Source: Clostridia bacterium
GTDB lineage: Bacteria > Bacillota > Clostridia > Lachnospirales > Lachnospiraceae
Assembly: GCA_910575725.1 (NCBI GenBank)
Contig: CAJTFE010000004.1
Location: 124,001 to 188,000, forward strand
Length of the DNA: 64,000 nt
Direction of reading: 5' to 3'
Positions within the stretch are counted from its first letter, which is position 1. Each line of letters starts with the position of its first letter. The translations under genes were made by a program, and so were the position numbers. The notes under the pieces were generated by a model. The model did not search any database, had not been told where the DNA came from, and was given only the letters and a program-made list of their open reading frames with translations. Below, piece by piece: positions 26,276 to 34,640 of the stretch.

Positions 26276-26869
26276 TTACTTAGAATACAACTCGACGATA
26301 AGCATTTCATCTACCGGTACATCAATCGCATCTCTGGAAGGAAGCTCTTTTACGGTTCCCTTTAATGCCTCCAGATCAGACTCCAGCCACTCCGGAATCA
26401 GTCTTCCGCCTGTAGCCTCTACGATGTCCTTGTATCTCTGAGATCCTCTGCATTTTTCCTTGATTTCGATTACATCGCCTGGTTTTACCTGGTAGGACGG
26501 AATATTAACCTGCTTTCCGTTAACCAGTACATGCTTGTGATCTACGATCTGACGTGCTTCTCTTCTGGTTCTCGCCATAGCCAGACGGAATACCACGTTG
26601 TCAAGTCTGCTCTCCAGCATGATCATCAGGTTCTCACCTGTCATGCCCTTCATTCTGTCGGCCTTCTCATAGTAATTGCGGAAAGGCTTCTCCAGAACGC
26701 CGTAAATGAATTTTGCTTTCTGCTTTTCGCGAAGCTGAAGTCCGTACTCGGACATCTTTCTGTTCGCTCTTCTTAACTCTCTTGTAGATTTTTTATCAAT
26801 TCCTAAAACTGTCGGCTCCAGACCAAGGGAACGACATCTTTTCAGAACCGGAACTCGATTGACTGCCAT
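26276..26869 (-). CDS. rpsD: 30S ribosomal protein S4
   Basis: 197 residues. RLDNVVFRLAMARTRREAR opens the S4 RNA-binding domain. The N-terminal segment has too few cysteines for zinc, so this is the zinc-independent form. S4 binds 16S rRNA early in 30S assembly. Eighteen bases separate it from rpsK. Confidence 0.98.
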   Translation of the reverse strand: MAVNRVPVLKRCRSLGLEPTVLGIDKKSTRELRRANRKMSEYGLQLREKQKAKFIYGVLEKPFRNYYEKADRMKGMTGENLMIMLESRLDNVVFRLAMARTRREARQIVDHKHVLVNGKQVNIPSYQVKPGDVIEIKEKCRGSQRYKDIVEATGGRLIPEWLESDLEALKGTVKELPSRDAIDVPVDEMLIVELYSK

Positions 26870-26886
26870 TACTCTCTACCTCCTAA

Positions 26887-27279
26887 TTAGACTCTTCTGC
26901 GTTTGGGCGGGCGACATCCGTTGTGCGGTACCGGAGTCACGTCGCGGATACTGGTCACCTCCAGGCCGCATGCCTGAAGTGCGCGGATTGCTGCCTCACG
27001 GCCGGAACCCGGTCCCTTTACCATAACGTCTACTGTCTTAAGTCCATGTACTAATGCTGCCTTGGTTGCTGTCTCTGCTGCCATCTGTGCCGCATACGGA
27101 GTAGATTTCCTTGAACCTCTAAATCCCAGACCACCGGCACTTGCCCATGATAAAGCATTTCCTTCAGTATCTGTCAGGGTAACAATTGTATTGTTAAAAG
27201 ATGACTGAATATGTGCCTGTCCGCGTTCAACGTTTTTCTTTACGCGCTTTTTTGTCACTTTCTTTGTAACTTTCGCCAT
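26887..27279 (-). CDS. rpsK: 30S ribosomal protein S11
   Basis: 130 residues with a lysine-rich N-terminus and the C-terminal [20 protein letters not shown] typical of S11, part of the 30S platform. Located between rpsM and rpsD. Confidence 0.98.
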   Translation of the reverse strand: MAKVTKKVTKKRVKKNVERGQAHIQSSFNNTIVTLTDTEGNALSWASAGGLGFRGSRKSTPYAAQMAAETATKAALVHGLKTVDVMVKGPGSGREAAIRALQACGLEVTSIRDVTPVPHNGCRPPKRRRV

Positions 27280-27316
27280 TTTAAACTAACCTACTTTCTT
27301 TTTTTATAAGGTATCA

Positions 27317-27685
27317 TTACTTCTTCTTGTTCGCTACTGTTCTCTTCGGACCTTTTCTCGTTCTTGCATTGGTCTTAGTCTTCTGACCACGTACCGGAAG
27401 TCCCTTACGGTGACGGATACCTCTGTAGCATCCAATCTCCTGCAGACGCTTGATATTCATGGCAATCTCACGTCTTAAATCACCCTCTACCTGGTAATCT
27501 GCATCAATAACGGCGCTGATTCTGCGAACCTCGTCGTCTGTCAGATCTCTTACACGGGTATCCGGGTTTACTTTCGCTGCTTCCAGGATCTTGTTTGCGC
27601 TGGCACGGCCGATTCCGTACACATAGGTCAAACCGATCTCTACACGTTTTTCTCTTGGTAAGTCTACACCAGAAATACGAGCCAT
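27317..27685 (-). CDS. rpsM: 30S ribosomal protein S13
   Basis: 122 residues. [20 protein letters not shown] and the C-terminal [15 protein letters not shown] are standard S13, which lies in the head of the 30S subunit. A 287-bp structured leader separates it from rpmJ, much longer than usual. Confidence 0.98.
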   Translation of the reverse strand: MARISGVDLPREKRVEIGLTYVYGIGRASANKILEAAKVNPDTRVRDLTDDEVRRISAVIDADYQVEGDLRREIAMNIKRLQEIGCYRGIRHRKGLPVRGQKTKTNARTRKGPKRTVANKKK

Positions 27686-27717
27686 TTGATTATTCCTCCA
27701 TACTAAACAATTAGTTT

Positions 27718-27798
27718 CGGGCGTTTTTTAATAGGTGCCCGATGACACTTTCCTAAATGGGATACGGGCTTCCGTATCCAGCCGGATAAAGATCCGGC
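27718..27798 (-). ncRNA. Structured leader upstream of rpsM
   Basis: Three stems in a row in the rpmJ-rpsM gap (27686-27972): GCCGGAT/ATCCGGC (27781-27798), GGATACGG/CCGTATCC (27760-27779) and CGGGC/GCCCG (27718-27741). The first two are perfect, with four-base loops, and adjoin. No T-run follows, which suggests a protein-binding leader rather than a terminator. No other feature was found in the gap. Confidence 0.5.
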
Positions 27799-27972
27799 CT
27801 TTCAGATACTCTGCTTTATGCATTTCTCCGTTTTAAGCAATATCATTGTGAATAATCCTGGTCAGATATATTGTAAATAACATGGATGCCTATAATAAGG
27901 AAACTCCTATTCAGGCAGCCGATGCTCAGCCGCACAAATATATTTCTTCACAGGGAATCACTGTTTGCTGAA

Positions 27973-28086
27973 TTATCCCTGGCGCTGTTTGTGCTTCGGA
28001 TTCTCGCAAATTACTCTGATACTGCCTTTTCTTTTGATGATTTTGCACTTTTCGCAAATAGGCTTTACAGATGATCTTACTTTCAT
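27973..28086 (-). CDS. rpmJ: 50S ribosomal protein L36
   Basis: 37 residues. [20 protein letters not shown] with the second pair CENPKHKQ gives the CxxC...CxxxxH zinc ribbon of L36. AAAGGAGG lies well placed before ATG 28086; the longer in-frame reading from 28176 is not used. First gene after the break in the ribosomal operon, with its own promoter about 175 bp upstream. Confidence 0.97.
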   Translation of the reverse strand: MKVRSSVKPICEKCKIIKRKGSIRVICENPKHKQRQG

Positions 28087-28259
28087 CGTAAAAATCCTCC
28101 TTTCACATCTTTCGCTCTCCCCGCACTTCAAACCTCCTGGGTTTTGAAGGCTTTCTATGCCCGGAGAACAAGGCATTTCTTGTTACCGGCCTCTCCTGGG
28201 ACTTCTAAAAAAGCGCATAAAAACAGGCGCAATAATCCCTTTGAGACCATACGCCAAAT

Positions 28260-28288
28260 AGTATAACACCAGTATATTTAAAATGCAA
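28260..28288 (-). promoter_or_regulatory. Promoter of rpmJ-rpsM-rpsK-rpsD-rpoA-rplQ
   Basis: In the minus sense TTGCAT and TATACT are 17 bp apart. The roughly 165-base leader that follows contains a GGAGA...TCTCC stem and CTTCAAAACC/GGTTTGAAG. It lets the alpha operon be expressed although it is cut off from the S10-spc part. Confidence 0.8.
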
Positions 28289-28357
28289 GTACTTTTTTAA
28301 CAAAATACGGAAATTTTTCTGTCTAACCCACCTCTAATATTTCTGTCTTTAATGTCT

Positions 28358-29956
28358 TCATTCAGATGGGCTGGATTTTTCAAATTGTTCAATCATACAT
28401 TCATGTTTCTTACTTTTCTTGTCATAATTAATTCCTATCAAAAGCATCCTGCCCGTATATCTCTCTAATGCCTGTGTGTAGTTCCGTTCCTTTATCTGCT
28501 GTATCGCAGCTTCTGCCGACTGATTCCATTTAAGCTCCACAATCAAAGCCGGAAGCTTTGGATACTCTTTTTTCGGAAAAAATACCAAATCAGCAACCCC
28601 TCTGCCTGCAGGCAGCTCCCTTACAGGTTTAAAATAGTACTGCATAGCGCTAAGATATGCGATGCTAAGTACACTGCTTAATGAATTTTCATCATGGTAA
28701 GCAATGACCGACGCATATCCGGAATGAATCGCTTCTACCGTCTGGGCTACCGCTTCGCAGTCCAAATCCAGCGTTGCTTTAAGCAGTTCGTCGGATTTTA
28801 TCTTAAGCTCCGCAAATTCATTCCACTGCTCGTCCTCAATCGCATCCATTAATTCGCTTCGGATTTCTTCATTAGGAACAAAAGCCGTGCGATTCGAAGA
28901 ATCGTAGGCCAGATACCCGAGATGAATAAGCAGCGTCAGCACATCGTCCTTGCTCTTAAATGTAATCATATCATTCTGGTAAGTTGTAGTTTTGACCTTC
29001 ACCCTCTCTCCGGCAGCCATTCTTATGATCGCAGTCTCCAAGCCGTCAAAATCCATATTTATCAGCGGCATAATGGATTCATATGTGCCTGTCTGCGACC
29101 AATAGCTTTGAAAATTACCCCAGGTCATAATACTGACCACCGCCTTGGGATTATAAACCTGACAGCCCGAAAGGAGGTAGCCGTCATACCATCGCTTTAC
29201 TTCATTAAAATCCTTCTGATATTTTTCACACAATGCTTTTACTTCATCTTCTGTAAAGCCAATGTATGGAGCAAATATTTTCGCATCCAGCATCGTAAAC
29301 TCGTCAAAGTTATTGAGCGCTGATTGTGTCCTTACCTTTTTAATCGGCAGAATTCCTGTCAAGTACACAAGACTGATATACTTTGTGGGTTCCGTTCCCT
29401 TAAATATACCGCGAAGGAAGTTAATATACTTTTCCTGTATACCCTGGTTCGCTGCTTCATCCCGAATCAATACATCCCACTCATCTATAATAACAATAAA
29501 TTTTCTGCCTGTAGCTGCATGGATGCTCGACATAGCTCCCGGCAGCGAAGCTGCTGTCTGCGGAATTTCATTGGGATACACCTGCCGTAATTCATCAATA
29601 ACGTTTTGCTGAATATAGGAAACCACATGCTCTGCACCGTCGGCCGGATTAATACACCATTGCACATCAAAATGGATCACATCATATTGATTCAGATGCG
29701 TTTTAAAGGATGCGCTCCTGCTAATTGCCAAGCCTTCAAACATTTCTTCCGAATCGCAGCCCTTACTATAGTAAGCCGTGAGCATGTTCGCCGTGATTGA
29801 TTTGCCAAAGCGGCGGGGACGGCTATTGCAGATCATTGCCTGGTTTGTATTCATTACCCGGCTTGTGTATTCGATTAAACCTGTTTTGTCAACATAAATT
29901 TCCGAATTCAATGCAACCTGAAATGCACTGTTATCAGGATTTACAAATCGTCCCAT
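28358..29956 (-). CDS. AAA-ATPase-like protein with C-terminal PD-(D/E)XK nuclease domain
   Basis: 532 residues. N-terminal AAA-ATPase_like region with P-loop SRPRRFGKS (residues 45-53) and Walker-B-like VIIDEWD near 160; C-terminal PD-(D/E)XK superfamily segment with VADLVFF followed by IVELKW near 465-490. This family is abundant, often in many copies, in gut Clostridia and Bacteroidetes; its role is not established. AAAGGGG precedes ATG 29956. It is not part of the eut operon: the upstream DUF2284 gene ends in a hairpin and 126 bp separate them. It sits beside the rpmJ promoter at the junction of the broken ribosomal operon. Confidence 0.85.
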   Translation of the reverse strand: MGRFVNPDNSAFQVALNSEIYVDKTGLIEYTSRVMNTNQAMICNSRPRRFGKSITANMLTAYYSKGCDSEEMFEGLAISRSASFKTHLNQYDVIHFDVQWCINPADGAEHVVSYIQQNVIDELRQVYPNEIPQTAASLPGAMSSIHAATGRKFIVIIDEWDVLIRDEAANQGIQEKYINFLRGIFKGTEPTKYISLVYLTGILPIKKVRTQSALNNFDEFTMLDAKIFAPYIGFTEDEVKALCEKYQKDFNEVKRWYDGYLLSGCQVYNPKAVVSIMTWGNFQSYWSQTGTYESIMPLINMDFDGLETAIIRMAAGERVKVKTTTYQNDMITFKSKDDVLTLLIHLGYLAYDSSNRTAFVPNEEIRSELMDAIEDEQWNEFAELKIKSDELLKATLDLDCEAVAQTVEAIHSGYASVIAYHDENSLSSVLSIAYLSAMQYYFKPVRELPAGRGVADLVFFPKKEYPKLPALIVELKWNQSAEAAIQQIKERNYTQALERYTGRMLLIGINYDKKSKKHECMIEQFEKSSPSE

Positions 29957-30072
29957 TTTACATGCCCCTTTCCGATATTCGCTCACATATGTCTATATTA
30001 TACCCACACTTCCAATCGTTCGCAAGGTTTTCCATAAATCCGCACAGCACAAATTATAGAAACCAAAACAAC

Positions 30073-30104
30073 AGCCGCGCTGTCATTGATAGCACAGCGC
30101 GGCT
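30073..30104 (-). terminator. Terminator-like hairpin at the end of the eut operon
   Basis: AGCCGCGCTGT (30073-30083) pairs perfectly with ACAGCGCGGCT (30094-30104), overlapping the last codons of the DUF2284 gene; a loose T-rich stretch follows on the minus strand. Confidence 0.65.
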
Positions 30105-30637
30105 ACGGCCACATCGTATTCCGGAAGCCCTTCTAAGCTCCACAGCAGCTTCATATCCAGCAGTTCCTCTGCCATTCTTGCAAAGTCCAGGCCAAACGCC
30201 GTAACGGAATACCGCCGAAGCTTGGGAAAACGGCAGGGCTTTCCCTCCTTCCGCTCACAGCGGCTGCAGAGGATGCAGCGTCCCGCTCCAAGACAGACTC
30301 CGCCCGGAACCTGCTTTTCCAGTTCCAGAAGCGTAAGGAACAGCTGCTTTTTTATCCTTTCATACGTCCTGTCCCGGACAGCCTGCACTTCCTTGGCCGA
30401 TGCCGTCTCCTTCCTCAGCTGCTCCGGATAGCTCACCTGCACGCCTATGAGAAAACAGCCGGAAAATGGCTTTAAGTATCTTTCCGCCTCCGGCACGCCC
30501 GGCGGACAGGACCATACGGTTCCGTAATTAGGGCAGAGCCCACAGGCCTCGGCTGCCGCTCCCAGGGTTCGGTAACCAGCCAGCAGCCGCTCCATGGATA
30601 TCTGCTTCACCCGGACCTTAAGTTCAAATTCCTTCAT
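30083..30637 (-). CDS. DUF2284 cysteine-rich metal-binding protein
   Basis: 184 residues. Two cysteine clusters: CGLCPNYGTVWSCPPG near residue 33 and CLGAGRCILCSRC...CRFP near 115-133, the pattern of DUF2284 proteins, predicted to bind iron-sulphur or other metal. Five bases after eutQ and before the operon's hairpin terminator, so it is the last gene of the eut operon. Function unknown; an iron-sulphur or corrinoid-related accessory role would fit the company it keeps, but that is a guess. Confidence 0.8.
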   Translation of the reverse strand: MKEFELKVRVKQISMERLLAGYRTLGAAAEACGLCPNYGTVWSCPPGVPEAERYLKPFSGCFLIGVQVSYPEQLRKETASAKEVQAVRDRTYERIKKQLFLTLLELEKQVPGGVCLGAGRCILCSRCERKEGKPCRFPKLRRYSVTAFGLDFARMAEELLDMKLLWSLEGLPEYDVAVAALCYQ

Positions 30638-30642
30638 CCTGC

Positions 30643-31077
30643 TTACTGCCAGTCCGCCGGATATACAAAGTATGCATACCTTGTTTTATCGGGAGTCTGG
30701 AAATGGATGTGGCTGTTCTTGGGAATGTAAATAATCTGTCCCGGCCCTGCCGTTACCACACGGCCGTCGATCTCAATCTCCAGCGTCCCCTCCAGAACCA
30801 GATCATACTCATCGTAAGTCAGGGTCCACTCAAAGCTTGTATGATCAAGCTCCATGATTCCGCAGCCCATACGGGGCGCCTCCTCCAGAGTCACCACATC
30901 CTTCAACGCAACGCCTTTCTGCTTAAACGGCTCGCATTTTACGGTTTCCGTGGCAATCTTAATGATTCCGCTTGGATCCTTCTCCTTTACGAAATCCTCC
31001 TCCTGGGTATCGGCCTGCTTTGCCTCTGTCAGCACCTTCAGAACGATCTCACGAATCAGCTCTTCGCTAATGTTCAT
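30643..31077 (-). CDS. eutQ: Ethanolamine utilization protein EutQ
   Basis: 144 residues. The C-terminal cupin fold (SFEWTLTYDEYDLVLEGTLE, then GPGQIIYIPKNSHIHF) matches EutQ, reported to act as an acetate kinase in Salmonella. The N-terminus MNISEELIREIVLKVLTEA is a short amphipathic helix very like that of EutC and is probably an encapsulation peptide. ATG 31077 follows AAAGGACAGG; an upstream start at 31101 is less likely. Confidence 0.9.
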   Translation of the reverse strand: MNISEELIREIVLKVLTEAKQADTQEEDFVKEKDPSGIIKIATETVKCEPFKQKGVALKDVVTLEEAPRMGCGIMELDHTSFEWTLTYDEYDLVLEGTLEIEIDGRVVTAGPGQIIYIPKNSHIHFQTPDKTRYAYFVYPADWQ

Positions 31078-31100
31078 ATTGCACCTGTCCTTTCTATTCA

Positions 31101-31130
31101 TTTCCGGCAGGGCCCTGGCCCCGCCGGAAA
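31101..31130 (-). promoter_or_regulatory. Intercistronic hairpin between eutH and eutQ
   Basis: TTTCCGGC (31101-31108) pairs with GCCGGAAA (31123-31130) around a GC-rich top. No T-run follows, so it is more likely an mRNA stability or processing element than a terminator. Confidence 0.5.
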
Positions 31131-31157
31131 ATCCCTATTATGCAAAAGAATCTTTGT

Positions 31158-32399
31158 TTATGCTTCCTCTGCCTCAGCCTTTGCTACCGATACCTGTACC
31201 TTCTCAAGCAGCTTGGGCGAGAGAATGTTGGCAAGAATCAGAGCTGTAATACCGGCTGCCAGCTTTCCGACGATGACCGGGAAAATCATCTCGGAGTTTA
31301 CGCCGGCGGTAAAGCCAAGGTGATCGCCGAATACGAAAGCCGCGCTGACTGCGAATGCTACGTTGAGCAGCTTGCCCTTTGGATTCATCTTATCCATGAT
31401 GTTGAACATGGCAATGTTGTTTGCCAGAGTAGCTACCAGACCTGCAGAGCCGTTTTCATCCATGCCAAGCTTCGCACCGATGGCATTGAGAGCCTTTCCG
31501 AAGGTACGTGTAATCCACAGAACCATGGGGAAAGCGCCGATTAATACGATAGAGATCTGTCCGCAGACCAGAAGTCCGGATTCCAGCGGAATCACTCCGT
31601 CCGCATCCGGCTCCACCATAATGTTCATCAGCGGGAACTTAATGCCGGTCTGATACTCAAATACGGCAACTGCCGTAAAGAAGGTGATAACAATTGTTAC
31701 TGCCGTTCCGAACTTATTAAAGCCGCTGATCATCTTATCCGGAATAAACCACAGTCCGGCTACAATCAGTCCGGCAATGATAATAACCGGAATCAGGTTC
31801 CGAAGAATGGTAACAATGTCAATCTTGTACTGGGTCATGTTCATAACAAGGCCGCCTACGATACAGCCGATCGGTACGGTGATAAGACCGGCCAGAACAC
31901 CTGCTCCAAGATAAGGACGGTCAGACTTCTTAATAATGGAAAGAGCCACGGGAATTGTAAATACAATGGTGGGGCCCATCATAGTTCCCAGAATCAGTCC
32001 GGAAAAATTGCCGATGGTCTCATTTGCCGCAAGCTGTGTCGCCAGCGGATAGCCGCCCATATCGCAGGCCAGCAGTGTCGTTGCAAACATCGACGGGTCA
32101 GCGCCCAGCAAAGTGTAAATGGGCACAATAATGGGTTTCAAAATGATAGCCAGCACCGGCGCCGCAGCCACAACGCCTGCCATAGCGATGGCCAGAGGCC
32201 CCATAGCATTGAAGCCTTCCTCAAACTGCTCGCCGTAGCCGCGCTTGTTGCCGCAGATTTTATCCACAGCGCCTACGATCATAAAGATCATCATAATAAA
32301 CATAATCACAGAGTTGATGGACAAACCGCCGATCCATTCCGAAACACTGCCTGTAAAAACCTCCACATTCGTCAAGTTATCAATTAACTCCTGAAACAT
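31158..32399 (-). CDS. eutH: Ethanolamine permease EutH
   Basis: 413 residues with about eleven hydrophobic segments. MFIMMIFMIVGAVDKICGN and the GYGEQFEEGFNAMGPLA-type loop are EutH hallmarks. It facilitates ethanolamine entry across the cytoplasmic membrane. CGGAGGTAT is six bases before ATG 32399, so the longer ATG at 32420 is rejected. Between the PduT-like shell gene and eutQ. Confidence 0.95.
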   Translation of the reverse strand: MFQELIDNLTNVEVFTGSVSEWIGGLSINSVIMFIMMIFMIVGAVDKICGNKRGYGEQFEEGFNAMGPLAIAMAGVVAAAPVLAIILKPIIVPIYTLLGADPSMFATTLLACDMGGYPLATQLAANETIGNFSGLILGTMMGPTIVFTIPVALSIIKKSDRPYLGAGVLAGLITVPIGCIVGGLVMNMTQYKIDIVTILRNLIPVIIIAGLIVAGLWFIPDKMISGFNKFGTAVTIVITFFTAVAVFEYQTGIKFPLMNIMVEPDADGVIPLESGLLVCGQISIVLIGAFPMVLWITRTFGKALNAIGAKLGMDENGSAGLVATLANNIAMFNIMDKMNPKGKLLNVAFAVSAAFVFGDHLGFTAGVNSEMIFPVIVGKLAAGITALILANILSPKLLEKVQVSVAKAEAEEA

Positions 32400-32436
32400 A
32401 CCTATACCTCCGTTTTTCATTCATACTGCCTGTTCC

Positions 32437-32976
32437 CTACAAAAGCGACTTCAGAAGCTGAGGCGCCGGCCTTGGTATCACCGTACTCTCCACAAAGAGC
32501 TCACCCGCCTGCTTCGCCGCCTCCACGGCTGCCCGGACGGCTCCTACATCGCCGGTGAGAACCACAAAGCCCTTTCCTCCGATGGCATAACCCGTGCGTA
32601 CCTCAATCAAGGTCACCTGGGCCGCTTTCACCGCTGCATCTGCAGCCTGTATCGCCGATGCGATAGAGTAAAACTCCACCACACCCACTGCCTGGGGGTT
32701 CGTCACCTCCACGGTGCCGGAAATCGCCGGAAATACCTGCTCATGGACGCTGGGAATCAGCAGAGTGTCCACTACATACTGGGCTCCCTTCTGCCTTCCC
32801 GCTTCCATGGCCGCCCGGACGGCTCCCGTATCGCCCCCGATAATAACCATATATTTTCCCGGGCATACGGTTACGGAACGAAGGAGCTCCACCTGGGCCG
32901 CCTTCACCATGCTGTCGCTTGTCTCAATGCCTCTGGCAATGCTTGACAGCTCTACCATTCCAATGGCCTTTCCCAT
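32437..32976 (-). CDS. pduT: Tandem-BMC shell protein, PduT-like
   Basis: 179 residues made of two BMC domains (about 1-90 and 95-179), hence a pseudohexameric trimer. Cys38 in the loop SVTVCPGK of the first domain is at the position where PduT holds a [4Fe-4S] cluster in its central pore. The adjacent pduS-like gene encodes an iron-sulphur flavoprotein, so the pair may carry electrons across the shell. Shell membership is certain, the cluster inferred. Confidence 0.88.
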   Translation of the reverse strand: MGKAIGMVELSSIARGIETSDSMVKAAQVELLRSVTVCPGKYMVIIGGDTGAVRAAMEAGRQKGAQYVVDTLLIPSVHEQVFPAISGTVEVTNPQAVGVVEFYSIASAIQAADAAVKAAQVTLIEVRTGYAIGGKGFVVLTGDVGAVRAAVEAAKQAGELFVESTVIPRPAPQLLKSLL

Positions 32977-32979
32977 ATC

Positions 32980-34329
32980 CTATGCCTCCCTTCTTCCGAT
33001 TCGGATACCCTGGGGGGTAATCTCTTTTACCACGCCCTCAAAGCCCGTATGAATATTTGCCGAGAGTCCTTCCGCCGCTTCTGCAATCAGATCTCCTCTC
33101 TTTACCTCATCTCCCACTGCCGCCACAGGGACTGCCGGTTTGCCGATATGCTGGGACAGAGGTACGAAAACCTCCTTTGGCGTCACCTCATACAGCTTTG
33201 GCAGGCCGTGCGATACGTATGGCGTCAAATCAAGCCGCGCAATCAGCCGTTCCGTGGGAATTCTGCGGTGGCCAAGGGCCGTGCTTTTTACCGGCTCCTG
33301 ATTTTTTTCCGGCTGTATTCCCCTCTCGCGAAGGAGCGCCTTGGCATAATCATTCATTTTTCTCGGCGAGAGACCCATGGGGCAGGAGAACATCTCACAA
33401 GTGCCGCAGCTGCTGCAGTTGGCAGCGCTTCCAAAGATTCTCTCGAATTTTGCCGCATCCGTGACGGATTCCTGTCTCCAGATATTCCGCATTACCCTGT
33501 GGGGTTCCACATTATGTCCAATCAGCTGCCGAGGGCAGAGATCCGTACAGGCCCGGCACTGAATACATGCCGAAGCTGCCTGGCGCATCATTCTTTCCAC
33601 GGACATGGTTCCCCGTTTCATAAGGTAATGATCCGAAGGAAGCACCAGGAGATTGCCTGTGGTCTTTGTCACCACTGCCTCCCGTACAGCCTCCCGATCC
33701 TTTTTGAGCTTTCCCATCATGGGGCCGCCCAGAATCACTGCGTAGTCCTTCACCAGAAGCTCTGCCTGCCTAAGAACATCCTCAATGGGCGTTCCAAGAG
33801 GCGCAAGACACATAACCGGCTCCTTTACCGCCCCTGTCACAGACAAATACTTATCCGTCACCGGCTTATCCTCCAGCGCATCCGCAATGGCAAGAACCGT
33901 GCCTACATTTTCCACCACGCAGCCTACATTCAGCGGAAGTCCCCGTTCGGGAACCACCCTGCCTGTGACCTGTTCCACCATAATCTGCTCGTCTCCGGCA
34001 GGATAGTAGGTGCCCATCTCGAAGATCTCCACCCCCGCCTTCTGCCTGTCGATGGCTTCCTTAAGAGCTTTGATCTCCTGCTTATACTTTGCCTTTAAAG
34101 CTATGACACGATGGCCCGCCTTCAGATGAGCGGCCATTTTTTCCACCGTCTCCACGATTCGATCGGCAAAGGTGCGGCACAGGTATTTGTCCGTCTCAAT
34201 GAGGGGCTCACATTCTGCCGCATTGATAATCAGATACTCTGCTGCGGCATTCTGTTTGATATGTGTGGGAAAGCCGGCTCCTCCGGCCCCCACAACTCCT
34301 GCTTTTTGAATCGCTTCTACAAATTCCAT
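32980..34329 (-). CDS. pduS: PduS-like RnfC-type iron-sulphur flavoprotein
   Basis: 449 residues. N-terminal GVVGAGGAGFPTHIK is the nucleotide-binding start of the RnfC/PduS family, followed by an SLBB region. Two ferredoxin clusters: CIQCRACTDLCP and CSSCGTCEMFSCP. The C-terminal barrel-sandwich resembles PduS. PduS is a cobalamin reductase that partners PduT; here it could reduce corrinoid for the EutT-like adenosyltransferase or exchange electrons from NADH. The start at 34329 follows the eutN stop by four bases, chosen over a long extension into eutN. Confidence 0.88.
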   Translation of the reverse strand: MEFVEAIQKAGVVGAGGAGFPTHIKQNAAAEYLIINAAECEPLIETDKYLCRTFADRIVETVEKMAAHLKAGHRVIALKAKYKQEIKALKEAIDRQKAGVEIFEMGTYYPAGDEQIMVEQVTGRVVPERGLPLNVGCVVENVGTVLAIADALEDKPVTDKYLSVTGAVKEPVMCLAPLGTPIEDVLRQAELLVKDYAVILGGPMMGKLKKDREAVREAVVTKTTGNLLVLPSDHYLMKRGTMSVERMMRQAASACIQCRACTDLCPRQLIGHNVEPHRVMRNIWRQESVTDAAKFERIFGSAANCSSCGTCEMFSCPMGLSPRKMNDYAKALLRERGIQPEKNQEPVKSTALGHRRIPTERLIARLDLTPYVSHGLPKLYEVTPKEVFVPLSQHIGKPAVPVAAVGDEVKRGDLIAEAAEGLSANIHTGFEGVVKEITPQGIRIGRREA

Positions 34330-34333
34330 TTCA

Positions 34334-34624
34334 TCACCGCCCGTCTGCCAATGATGCATCGATCTCCTGATCGTCCACAATTCCTACAATGGTTGCATCC
34401 ACCGGAATATCGCTGGATCCTGCCGCTCCCCGGGCCGAGCTTCCGCCTACGTAGATAACCTTTTCTCCCACGCCTGCTCCGATGATATCAGCCGCAACAA
34501 TAGGCGCTTCTATGGGCCCTTCCGTCAGCAGATTCAGAGGCTGAACTACCAGCAGCTTAATGCCCGCCAGCCTTTCATCCTTCCGGGTGGCCCAGATATT
34601 TCCGATGATTCTTCCTATTTTCAT
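34334..34624 (-). CDS. eutN: EutN microcompartment vertex protein
   Basis: 96 residues. MKIGRIIGNIWATRKDERLAG is the EutN/CcmL start; the fold forms pentamers that close the vertices of the shell. GAGVGEKVIYVGGSSAR and IVGIVDD are conserved. Ends four bases before pduS. Confidence 0.95.
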   Translation of the reverse strand: MKIGRIIGNIWATRKDERLAGIKLLVVQPLNLLTEGPIEAPIVAADIIGAGVGEKVIYVGGSSARGAAGSSDIPVDATIVGIVDDQEIDASLADGR

Positions 34625-34640
34625 TTATCTGAAGCCCCTT

